A DNA stretch of 64,000 nt, taken from contig JH720306.1 in assembly GCA_000231825.2 (NCBI GenBank), positions 477,784 to 541,783 of the forward strand, in the 5' to 3' direction. Position numbers and translations under genes: made by a program. Under the pieces are notes generated by a model that saw only the letters and a program-made list of their open reading frames with translations, did not search any database and was not told the DNA's origin. Source of the stretch: Tetrahymena elliotti 4EA. Lineage: Eukaryota > Ciliophora > Oligohymenophorea > Hymenostomatida > Tetrahymenidae. Numbering within the stretch: the stretch's first letter is position 1; each line of letters begins with the position of its first letter. Positions 25,549 through 36,999 of this stretch are shown piece by piece.

Positions 25549-28500
25549 ATGGGAGGAGTGATATAAAAGACATTTTGTTGTGGTAATAAAAGAAGTAGCA
25601 AATCTAATAAATATTTCGAAGAAGAAGATAGGAACAAAAAGAAAGAAGAAGATAGGAACAAAAAGAAAGAAGAAGATAGGAACAAAAAGAAAGAAGAAGA
25701 TAGAAACAAAATGAAAGCAGAAGATCCAAGCTTTTATCATCATTAACCAGAGGTATAGATAGACTAAAAACATATGGAACAGCTGAAAAAATTTGCATAA
25801 GATATTTAAAATAATAAAGAAACGTCTAAAGCTTTAGAGAATAAAAAAATTCTGATTTTATTTGGTGTAACAGGAATTGGAAAATCAACTTACATTAATT
25901 ATTTAAAAAAAAAATAACTAATACTCTTAAACAATAAAGTAGTTTTATAAGAAGAAGATGATCAGGAATTTAAGATTGGGCAAAGTGTCAAAGCTGAAAC
26001 AAGAAAAGTTTCCTTCTTTCAAATGAAAAATATTTATGTGTGTGATGCTCCAGGGTTAGCTGATACAAAAGGTTGCTTTTAAGATTTAATAAACACAAAA
26101 AACATTTTAGATGCCATCAATAATTCCAAAAATTTTTGTGTTGCTCTAATAATATGCCCAAATATTTAAGACTCTAAAGCATAATTTTTAAGGCAAATAA
26201 TTATTTCATTTTCCAAGTACTTCGAGAAAATAAATAAAACTAATTGGGATTTCCATTTAATCTTAAATAAACTTGATTATTAATAACCTCAAAGTGGTAT
26301 TCGTTCAATAATAGATTAATTAAAGGGATTAAAAGAAGATAGTGACTCTTCCAAAAATGAAATTGAAGTTTAATTAATAGAGAAGATGATATAGAAGATT
26401 GAAAGCAATAATGGTTATATAATATTTAATCCAATAGATTAAAGTCAATTGAAGAATCATAAAGAAAAAATTAAAAATCTTAAATATTAAAAGTGTTAAT
26501 TTAATATTGAAGAAATCATGTCTGAAGAATAAACAAGCTAATTTTAGTTTATGATTAATTAGTGTGTCTGCTTTTTAATCAAATTCATAAATGAAAAAAT
26601 TTGTTACACAGAAACAAAGGATATTTTTTCAAATATTTAAATTATTCAAAAATTTATGAAAGACAGAAAAATTGATTAGATTTTGAAAAAATTTATTGAT
26701 TTTATGGAAAAAAAAATTCAGGATAGCTTAAACCAAATTTAACTTTTAGTTAATCAAATTTAAGATGATTCAATAAGTAATATTAAATCTTTTATTGAAA
26801 AAATAATAGCAATTTTAGAAACAAATATAACTATTTAACAAATTTTATAGAATTAAGATGAAAACGATGATTATTCTGAGTGCTTAAAAACAATATTTTT
26901 TTCAATAAATGATTGTAAAGATAAATTAAGTGCTGAAATAGAATAAAGCAGCAACTACTCAAACATTTATTTGATGTATTCAAAACTAAAACAAATTTGC
27001 TAAGATTAAAAGCTAATTGAGCCTTTAAATTAAATAAAATAGATATGTAAAATTGAAAACTCAAATGATAACTATGTACAAATAGTTACTGAAAATATTT
27101 TGGATAAATATAAGTAAAAATATAATTTTATTACTGAATTAATCAAGGAGTGGAAAATAGAAGTTTCAACTTAAGAACTAAAGAATAATTTAATCTTTAT
27201 TAAATAATTTTCAAATAATTAAAATATTAATCTTTATGAGATTATAAAATTTGAGAATAAATATGATTAGTTAGAAGATAATTTTATAGTAATACTAAAA
27301 GAATTTGAGCAATCAATTTTAGATAATGATAATTTCAGTTTTGAAGAAAATCAAGACTTTTAAGAATTTAAAAATCTCTCAATTTTTTAGGAAGAGATAA
27401 AAAATTAAAATGAATTCATCAGAATTTTTTATCAATCCATCAAAGAATGTTTAAATAATGCTGAAATTCCTAAAATAATTTAGAAAATAAACTAACATTT
27501 AAAAAGCTTAATCCTGAAGTGTTTAACTTAAATATTCAGCTTAGAAAATAATATGGATGAAATATTTTAGTTGATGCCTTATATAAAAGATCTATCAAAT
27601 TTAAATTAATAATTAATGGAGGAGATTAAAAAAGAGAATATCTATTATTCATGCGAAAATAAAATGAATAAGCTGTATTTCAGTTAAAATTAAATTTTTT
27701 AACAATTATTGAATGAAACTTTTGATGAAGTTGAAAATATTATTAATGATGAATAATATAATTTTTTAGATAACTAAATATTAGACAAAATATCATTTTT
27801 TTCTAAAAACCTTTCAAATTTAAATAGTATCTCTATCTGGATTGAATAATTTAAAAATAATTTCTTAAACCATTAAAAAATAGAAAATAAACTTAATTCA
27901 ATTTAAGTTTAGATATAAAATCATAACAATAATAACTAAATTAATGAATAAAATTAATTTGAAACTGAAACAGATAAAAAATAAATGGTTAAAAGTCTTG
28001 AAAATTGCCCAATAGATGACTTAGAAGAAGCTAGCATCAAACCAAAATTTTAATAAATTTATGAAAAAGATTCATATTTTGAAACATTTAAAGAAAAATA
28101 TTTATTTCAACTTAAAAATATTAAAGGTGATAATGATAATAATTATTTTATATGTGATTTTTAGAAATTCAAAAGAGTTTAGCTAATTTCATACTTAATT
28201 TCATGTAATTTAAAGAACAACCTTGCATTTCCAGCTTAAGATACTGCCTTTTTAAAATTTTTATCAGTCTAATTAATACGTGAATAGTCTTTTTATGTTA
28301 TTGACTTTAAAGATTTGTAATAACTAGAAGAATAAGCTGGTAAAATTTAAAATCTTTGTTTATGCAGAAAATTTTTATCAGGATTTATGGATCACATTTA
28401 TGGTTTACTTTAATTATATTTTAGCGATATTGACAGTGATGAAAAATAACAATAACTTTAATTACAAAAATTTGATAAAAAATTTTTAAATGAAATGTAA

Positions 28501-31500
28501 CCTTTAGTAGATAGAATTAACAAAAATATAGCTAATTAAATAGATAAAATAAAAAAGATTATCAAAGAAGATTTATTCTAGTCAAAAAACTACAATCTGA
28601 TTAAACACTTTTCAGCAAAAGAATTAAAAATTTTTTTTGATAAGTTAAAAAAAACCTTGAATATTTCTGGCATAAAATTACTGTTTGAATAATAAACTTC
28701 AGAATATGATAATTATTAACAATAATTTGCTGATGAACTTATTCAATTGAATAATAGTTTGGATCAACAATAAAAAGATAACTAGGACTTATCTTCTAGT
28801 TTATAAATTTTTTAAGAATTTACATCAGAACTTCATGATCATTTACCAAAGAAATGGGAATTAAGTGATGGTTTGCTATATTAATCTATTTTGTAAAATA
28901 TTGATCACTAAAAGATGGTATATAGTCTTTTGTTTTAATAAGGTAAATATAATTAGCTATTAGAAAAGAAAGACTATATTTAAGATCAAAACTTATTAAA
29001 TTATATTAATCACAAGTTTGAAATATTAATAGAATAATTTTAAAATGAATTCAAACTATTAAGCTAAGATAAAGAACAATAATTTTCTACATAAACTTTA
29101 GAAACAATTTTAGAAAAAATAGATAAATGTTAAAAATTATTCAGTTAATTTAAAGATGGATAATATTACACATAGGGAATGTAAATAAAAGCAAGCTATA
29201 AGGATTTGACTTTGAAATTGATAAAGTTTTAATTTGAATAGTTTGAAAAATAAAAATAAAAATAGATACAATCTGTGTCTAAGGATTTAATTAAAAAAAT
29301 CATCAAATTTGAATATTTTTATGAAGAAAAAACCTTAGTAAGTTATTTGGAATCATAAATTGAAAAGGTTTTACCAAAAATAGAATAAGAAATTGATTTG
29401 TATAGTAAGCCAGAAGGTTATAAAATTGGAAAAATAGATCAAATTAATAAAATTTAATAATTCTTGAAAGAACTTAATGTAAACACAAATAATCGAATTG
29501 AGAAAAGTATTTGTACTATTTCTGAAAAACTCAAATCTATTTTAGATAAATTAATCTTATTTATTTTATATGCTAAGGAAGGTTTATATAAAGAAAATAT
29601 GAACAAAATAATTGTAAAAGCATTAAAAGCTGAGTTCAAATTTTTAAAATTTAATGATATTCAAAGAAATGAAATCTGCTCCAAAAATTAAAATATTATT
29701 TAATAATAATTAAGTACTTTGCAAAATCTTTTTGAGGAAAAAAATTTTACAAAATTAGAAAAGAATTTAAAAGGTTTAGGAGTAGAATCATCAGCTTTGA
29801 TAGAACAATAAATGATAGGATTTTTAATTGATTTAGAAACTCAGATATTTAATATCTATTTTGAAAGCAATAATTTCTAAGAAATTTAAAAAGTGTATTA
29901 AGGAATTGGTCTATTAAGTTAATTGAACTTCTTTAAAAAATCTGATACTTTAAAGAAGGAACACGAAAAAATAAAAAAAAGGTTTGATGGAGAAATTAAT
30001 TCATTTTTGAATTAAATAATAAATTTCAAAGAAGAAAATGATTTTTAAAAATGTTTGGAAAACGTTTGTAAATTGATACATTTTAATGAAATAAAAGATA
30101 TTCATACATAAAAATATTAAATAGCAGACAAATTATATGATAAATTGTCAAAGCCGATCTAAAATTTTTATGAAGAAATTTAGAATTAAATGGATTAACT
30201 AAAAGGCGAAGACTTATTAGTAAATCTTAAATTACTTTAAAGTATTAATCAAATGACATTTTTTATAAATAACCAATCAAAGAACATTTTCTAAATATTT
30301 AACCAACTTTGTAGTAATAGTTTAAATAAAGAAAAAGACGAAATAAATACATACTCAAAATAACTTTAAAATTTAGATCGTACATTTTAGCAATTTAAAG
30401 TAAGTTAAGAAAAAAAATTAACTCAAAAAACTCAAGAGTATTTTAGAAATGGAAAATATGAACAGATAATTTAATTACATTTTACCTATGATTTATTTTG
30501 TCAAAAAGTTAAAGATCTAATTGAATTTGATGAAAGAATAGTTGTTAAAGAGGTGGAGAAATGTTATGATTTTATAAAAAAAAATACTAAATAATATTTT
30601 AATCACTTTTCTTATTACTTAAATAATATAGTAATCCAAGAAAAGGAATTGTAAATTTTAGAGGATAACTTTTCAAACATAAGTACCAAAATAAATATAG
30701 AAATAATGGACACAATTTATTGATTCCTTTTAAAAAGAATTATTATTTTATATAACATATTTTAATAACGAGTAAAATCAAAAAATTTTTGCTGAAAAAT
30801 TAATTCATTTATATAAAATAAGCTTAGATAACCAGAATGAATATTTACAAAATTAGTGTGTATTCATCCTCGGATAAGTAATTACTTTTTTATGTTCATT
30901 TTTACATTATTTAATTATTTATTTATAAAAAGGCTATCAAAGAATAGGACATGAAAATTATTCAAAATTTGATAAAAATATTTAGACTTGACAAAATAGG
31001 TATTTAAATGACAGATAATCATAGCTAAGTTTTTTATGAATGGAATGTGTAAATGTACAATAAATCAACTTAAGACCAAAACAATTTTGAATACATAGCT
31101 CAAAATTTAAAGTGTACTTAATCTTAAGAAAATCCCATTTTTGAACTTGATAGTCTTGAAAAATAATTTAATTCTTACTTCAAAATTAATACTTAAACTG
31201 ATACAGAAATATTAACTTAGTAATATGATATCACAAAACTATAACATAAAATAATAAAAAGAGCTGAAGAATTTAAAAAAGATGATTACTATCTAAAAAG
31301 CGATAGAATAGAATGGTCACCATAATAGAAATAATAACTCATTTAAATTCTTTCTTATATAAGCTCTGTATGGAGTCTAATAAATAATGAAAGTCGAACA
31401 AAAACAAAAAAATATATACACAAAGTATAAATAGTAGCAATTATGAGAATTCTCAACATTGATTAAGAATGGTAATCTAAGTTAGAAAATCATGTCCTTG

Positions 31501-33977
31501 AAGTTAAAACTGGAGAAGGAAAATCAATTATTATTGGAATATCTTCAGTGATATTAGCTTTAATTGGATTTAATGTAGAATGTTGCTGTTATAGTCAATA
31601 TTTAAGTAAAAGGGATTAATAAAGTTTTGACTCATTTTTCAAGCTTTTCAGTCTATAAGATAAAATTTAGTTTAGTACATTCTAGTAATTGACTGAAAAA
31701 ATATTCAATACCCCTTATAATTTAAGAGATTTAGGAGAAATTCATATATAATAAAAATTTGATAAAATTTTGTAAAAAAACAATAAAGTTGAGGGTAAAT
31801 CTATTTTAATAATTGATGAAGTTGATTTCTTTTTTGATAAGGATTTTTTGGGAAAAGTTTATCCTGTAGTTGCATAAATTTCTAATCCAGAAATAGTTTA
31901 ACTTTTCAAATACATATGGGAAAGAAGATATGCAGATATCTCTTTATTTAGTGTATAATAATCATAAGAATATAAAAATCTAATTAATAATAATAAAAAT
32001 CTATCACATGTGAAAGAATTAATAGATATTAAAATAAGATAGATGATTTAAGATTCCTAAAATATGGAAAATCATTCTTACACTCTAAGAGAAATACCAA
32101 ACAGTTAAGAAAAAATCATTGGTTATTAATAATTTAGTGATTATAGATTTGATATTGTGAAGAGATATAAAACCTCATTTGCTTATTATGTTGAATATCA
32201 ATTAAAAAACATACAAAAAAATCAATTAAGTAAAGTTCTTAACTTAAATTTTAACTTAGGTTGTTTTTCTTATTCTCAAATATTATAATATTACTGTCTT
32301 ACTATTGGTGTTTCTGGCACAGTTTAGCAGCTACAACAATACTAAAAAGACTAAATGCATAATTTTAATATAATTAAATAAACAATTTTACCTTCTGTTT
32401 TTGGAAAATCTCTATTAAATTTTAATAAACAGGATAAATATATTTAAGTAATTGAAGATAAAAACGATTTTTTTGATGAAATATCTAATCAAATTGAAAA
32501 AGAAATCAATAATTAAAGATGTGTTATTGTCTTTTTTGAAAATGATCTTTGGTTAAAAAGTTTTAAAGATTAATTTAAAGGAGCTTACAAATTTGAAATT
32601 TAAACTTTAGACGAAAGATCAAATGATAAGGAATAAATTATTAATAGAGCAACTATATCTAAAGTTGTAACTTTATCAACAAAATCTTTTGGAAGAGGTA
32701 CAGATTTTAAGTGCTTTGATGAAATAGTAAAAAAAAATGAAGGAATTCATGTGATATAAACATTTTTATCAGAAACAGAGGCTGAGATGATTTAAATTTA
32801 AGGTCGTAGTGCAAGAAATGGAGAAAAAGGAAGTTATAGTTTAGTAATTTTTGAAAAAACTTTAGAATAAAATTTTGGTTTCAAAAAAAAATTATCTAAT
32901 TAAGATAAATATTAATAACTTTTGGAGATAATTTAGCTTAATTAAAAATAAAATGGATTTCTGCTTTAAAAAACGATTTAAGAATCTCAAGGATTGCACA
33001 ATTTATCATGCAATCTCAGTGACCTCTTATTTAAGTAGTATGAATATAAGTAATAGAGAAATTTTTAAATAAACTACATCTTAAAAGATATTTCGGAATA
33101 AAGTGATTCTAAAGACGGTTTTGTTAATCAGCCTTCTTCAATTAAAAATTTAGATTTTTCTAAAGCAAAAAAAGATGACTTTGGAGACCCTATAGGTGAA
33201 GAATTTGATTTTGCAAAAGATGGTTCTTGTTCAGAAAAAAAAATTTTGATTGGTTAATTTTGTGACACTGATTAAGTTAATTTTACATAAGATATTTAGA
33301 TTAAATATACAAAAGCTCTCTAAAAGAAAGGATATAAAGAGTTAAAAATTTTAGTAGATGAAAAATTATTTATAGAAGAGATCAAAAATTTTGATTAAAT
33401 TTAGATTTTCTCAGGAGAATGCTTTAGAAATTAAATATCTGTAAAATACTTAGAGTAAAGATTTGTTGAAGAAGTTTTAGATCATTTAAAAAAAAGAAGA
33501 GGTTTAATGCTATGGTGTGATAATGACCCCTTTTTTTACCATGCTAATTTAATATTAAATTCACTTCCTATTGGTTATAAAGACCAGTAACCAATTTATA
33601 TGAATCTTAAAGGTGATTGTAGAGCAAACTAAACTCTTCTTTTAGGAAAATATAATCAAAGATTGTAATTTGGAAGCCATCCTATTGTAAATGGCTTGCT
33701 AGGAATATTTGAAGGAGCTACCATATGTTATCCAAAAATAAAAGATAATATGAAATATTTAGATTAATATGAAGACTTTGGTGATTTGTAAATAGTTGGA
33801 ACAAGTTCTGAATTAAAACCTTGTATGTTTGTTTTAAATGCAACAAAGTATAGAGGTAGAGTTGTTTTTGATTGTGGATTTACTAAAGTTCTTCCCCTTT
33901 TTTGGGATTAAACAAGAGGAACTGAAAGATATGTGTAGAATTGCTATGGTTGGTTAAATAATATTGATTAAGTTTGA
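25549..33977 (+). CDS. Giant GTPase-SecA-like ATPase fusion protein
   Basis: About 2,767 residues in three exons: 25549-30630, 30701-30877 and 30933-33977. I checked the TGA triplets of the first exon by eye and found none in frame before 30721. The N-terminus MGGVIQKTFCCGNK suggests myristoylation plus palmitoylation. Next come four EEDRNKKK repeats, then a GTPase domain: G1 GVTGIGKST at 106, G3 DAPGLADT at 166, G4 NKLD at 240, resembling AIG1/TRAFAC-type GTPases. Roughly 1,600 residues of charged, Gln/Asn-rich, probably helical sequence follow. Residues 1900-2420 match the SecA motor: TGEGKS (1946), DEVD (2048), GVSGTV, FGRGTD, and HVIQTFLSETEAEMIQIQGR followed by SARNGEKGS (about 2377). 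A C-terminal block from 2610 (GLMLWCDNDPFFYHANLIL to VVFDCGFTKVLPLFWD) resembles a ThuA/amidotransferase-like fold, weakly. SecA motors thread proteins through membranes in bacteria; the role here is unknown. Confidence 0.85.
25618..25713 (+). repeat. 24-bp coding tandem repeat, four copies
   Basis: Unit GAAGAAGATAGGAACAAAAA plus GAAA repeats four times just after the lipidation signal of the giant GTPase-SecA protein, encoding EEDRNKKK. The last copy has diverged slightly (AGA for AGG, ATG for AAG). The near-identity of copies indicates recent expansion; the product is a charged spacer. Confidence 0.9.
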
Positions 33978-34189
33978 AATTCTTTTAATTTTTTCAGTTT
34001 GTATTTTTAAATTATTTGTATGACAAATTGATGTTAGTGTGTAGTCCATTTTAATTTTATTTAATTCTAAATAAATATCCAATCCAATTACAATAAATTT
34101 TTAATTTATTTTATCAATTTATCTATCTTGATAATTATTAAATTTTTTTCTTAAAATTTACTTTATTTCCTTGTTTATCTAGATTCGCT

Positions 34190-35990
34190 ATATTTGTGGA
34201 TTTTTAAGGTCTGGGTCAAAATTTTTGAAAATATTTTTGACAAAATAACAAATAATTTAGAGTAAATTTATAATTAAATACAATAAAGTGAAGATTTTCA
34301 ATATATTACTCAACTTTTCAAGAAATTACTGCAAATTTATGAAAAAGAACAATTTATAGATCTTATAGAGGAAATCCAAAATTAATTTTCAATTGAAAAT
34401 TAACAAAAAAAATATGGGTTAAATTTAAAATTAAATAAATGATAAAGCCAAAGAAAAGTATGATTTTATTTAAATATTAACTTGCTAATGTAAATTAGAA
34501 AAAGAATCTTTAAGAGTTATAGAATGCATTAGTATTTCTTTATTAATTTCATATTCACAAAGAATTTTAATAATATTTTAATAAATAGCAAAATTTTGAA
34601 AAAATAATTCAGAGATTTTAGGATAAAACAGAACAACTTTAAAAAAGTACTTCAGGTATTAAAGATTTTAGCTTTGAATAAGATTCCCAAAGATGCTCAA
34701 AATTAATTATTTTTAAGTAATAATTTCAAGAATATTATTAATTTATAATTTGCTTTCATAAGTGCCTTGAAAATATAGAGAGAGAAGATATGGAAAACAT
34801 AAAAGCTATCATTAATGAAATTTAGTAGTATTTGAAAGATCTAATCATAAAATTTTTATGCTACATTTATGGATTAGATGATACAACCAAAATAATAGAT
34901 ATCATGCAATATTTATAATAACTTTTAAACATAGATATCTTAGCAGAAGTTTCTGAAATTTCTAAAAATCTTTCTTGACTAAAAAAATTCCAAATTTGGG
35001 CTGATTCATTTATAAATAATTTCTAAGATGAATAAATAGTAAATTTACAAATTAATTAGCAAATTTAGTGAGGCAAATAACAATATTGAAGATTTTGATA
35101 AAAGATTTATTAATAATTTAGAAAGCAATTAATTAAATGAATTTGATTACTCTTTTAAAAAGGAATATGAAAAATAATTAAATCTCATCACTAAAATAGA
35201 AAATAATAATTTTAGAATTTGACTCACAAAAATTTAAAAGAGTTTAATTAGCGTTTTAAATACTTTTTTAAAATGAATAGAATGACTTAGCCTTTCCTTC
35301 TTATGATTCTTAACTTTTAAATTTCTTCAAAAACAAATTAATTAATCAAAGCAATATTAGTGGTATTGAATTAAATAATTTAAATTAAATTGAGTATAAT
35401 GATACAAATATTTACAATATTTGTTTACAAGCCGAGTTTCTATAAACCTTTTAAAACCTAATAAATCCTAAGCTTGCCAAATATTATTCTTCAATAGAAA
35501 AGGATGAAAGATAAAAATAACTAAAAATTTTAAAAAAATATGATTAAATATTTTCTTAAAACATAAATTCCTTTAAAGAAGATTTAATTAAAAAGTAAAT
35601 TGAATTTAGAGATGCAATAAAAGAAGCAATTAAATAAGAAATATTTAAGAAAAAAAGTTTAAACCCAATAACAAATTTTAAAGCAAAAGATTTGCAAAAT
35701 TATTTTGGTTAACTTAAAAAATATTTAAACTTGAAAGGAATTAGACTACTTTTCAAAAAAGAACCATTATTTGAAGAAACCAAACGAGAGAATGCAAAAA
35801 AATTTTGAAGAGCTTGAGAAAAAATTTTCAAATTAAATCTTGGAAGCAAATTTTAATAAAATGGAAAAATGTTAAAAATTTTTTGATGTATTTGAAAATG
35901 AATACATTCAGACAAAAAATGAAATAAAAGCCTAAAATTAATTTTGGATAACATAAAAATAATAATTCTTAAGCCATTTTTAGTTGTATT
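34190..35990 (+). pseudogene. Decayed partial tandem copy of the GTPase-SecA gene (middle region only)
   Basis: Starting about 210 bp after the stop of the giant gene, pieces in changing frames align with its middle region. ENIFDKITNNLEQIYNQ (about 34229) matches ENILDKYKQ (about 27090). ILAEVSEISKNLS, then a TGA, then FQIWADSFINNF matches ILDKISFFSKNLS...ISIWIEQFKNNF (about 27780). The longest open part (35217-35808) begins DSQKFKRVQLAF, matching the parent's FQKFKRVQLISY (about 28160), continues through NDLAFPSYDSQLLNFF (parent NNLAFPAQDTAFLKFL), and reaches LKKYLNLKGIRLLFK (parent LKKTLNISGIKLLFE) before a TGA. The homologous blocks lie about 7.1 kb apart. Several in-frame TGA codons and frame changes, and absence of both the GTPase and SecA parts, mark it as a pseudogene. 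The last 200 bp are unclear. Confidence 0.85.
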
Positions 35991-36432
35991 TTAATTTTTA
36001 ATTATACTGTAAAACACAAATGAATGTTAGATCTATTGCTTTGTTTATAATTGCTAGAGAAAATTGAAAACTGATTTACATACTTATCAATCAAGTTTAA
36101 GGAATATGAATATATTATCTATTTTAATTTTTAGATTTTACTTATTCTATGTTATTTTAGTTGAAGGAGACCGTTTTTAATCATGTAAATAAATTATTTT
36201 TTCTATATTAATTTACAAATTTTAATAGTTACTTAATTTATTGGTCTACAACAATTAATGTGGTCATGCATGAGTAACTCTTTTTTAAAAAGTTCTTTAA
36301 ATTTTCTAAAGTCTGAAAATGAAAAGTAATAAAGAAGATTCTTGATATTAAAAATTTCAATTTAATCAGAAATTAATTTTTTATGTCTATGTGATAAAAA
36401 ATAATTCATTATAAAAAGAAGAATAGTATAGA

Positions 36433-36999
36433 ATGTTTAGACTAATTAATAATTTCAGTAAACAAATAAAAATTTCAACAAACAAAAAGTATCTGCTAAT
36501 ACCTTTAATAGCATATTAGTTTGTAAATTCATAACCAAAATAGGTCAGCTTGTATACTTAACCAAATTAGCATCCTTTTTCTTCCTCTAAAATGCAAAAG
36601 TAAACTGAATTCCCTTTCAAAGTTAACAAAGACGAATTAAAAAAGCGTTTAACACCTATTCAATATAAAGTAACTTAAGAAGCTGATACAGAGCGTCCTT
36701 ATACAGGAGAATATGATAAGCATTTTGAAAATGGTGAATACTTATGTATTGTATGCTCTGAAAAGTTATTTAAATCTGATAGCAAGTTTAATTCAGGTTG
36801 TGGATGGCCTGCCTTTTCATCTTGTGAAGATGGAAAAATTTAAGAAAATGTTGACAAAACCCATGGTATGGTAAGAACTGAAGTTGTTTGCAAGAATTGT
36901 GGAGCTCACTTAGGTCACGTTTTCAATGATGGTCCTAAACCCACTCATCTACGTTATTGCATTAATTCAGCTTCAATTAATTTCAAGTAAGCAAATTGA
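36433..36999 (+). CDS. MSRB: Methionine sulfoxide reductase B, probably mitochondrial
   Basis: Reduces the R form of methionine sulfoxide in proteins, using thioredoxin as usual donor (family knowledge). Single exon, 188 residues, ATG at 36433, TGA at 36997-36999. The SelR domain spans about residues 60-185: [21 protein letters not shown], then zinc ligands in CIVC and CKNC, the segment [10 protein letters not shown] with the resolving-type Cys, [12 protein letters not shown], and the catalytic Cys in [11 protein letters not shown]. All key residues are present and the catalytic residue is Cys, not selenocysteine. The first 60 residues ([19 protein letters not shown] onward) are basic, hydroxylated and hydrophobic, and look like a mitochondrial presequence or signal anchor. 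An internal Met at about residue 53 could give a cytosolic form. Confidence 0.96.

Noticed and set aside
30683..30700. 18-nt GT-AG segment as a mini-intron
   Set aside because: Length is a multiple of three, so it cannot bypass the TGA at 30721; the 70-nt intron 30631-30700 does.
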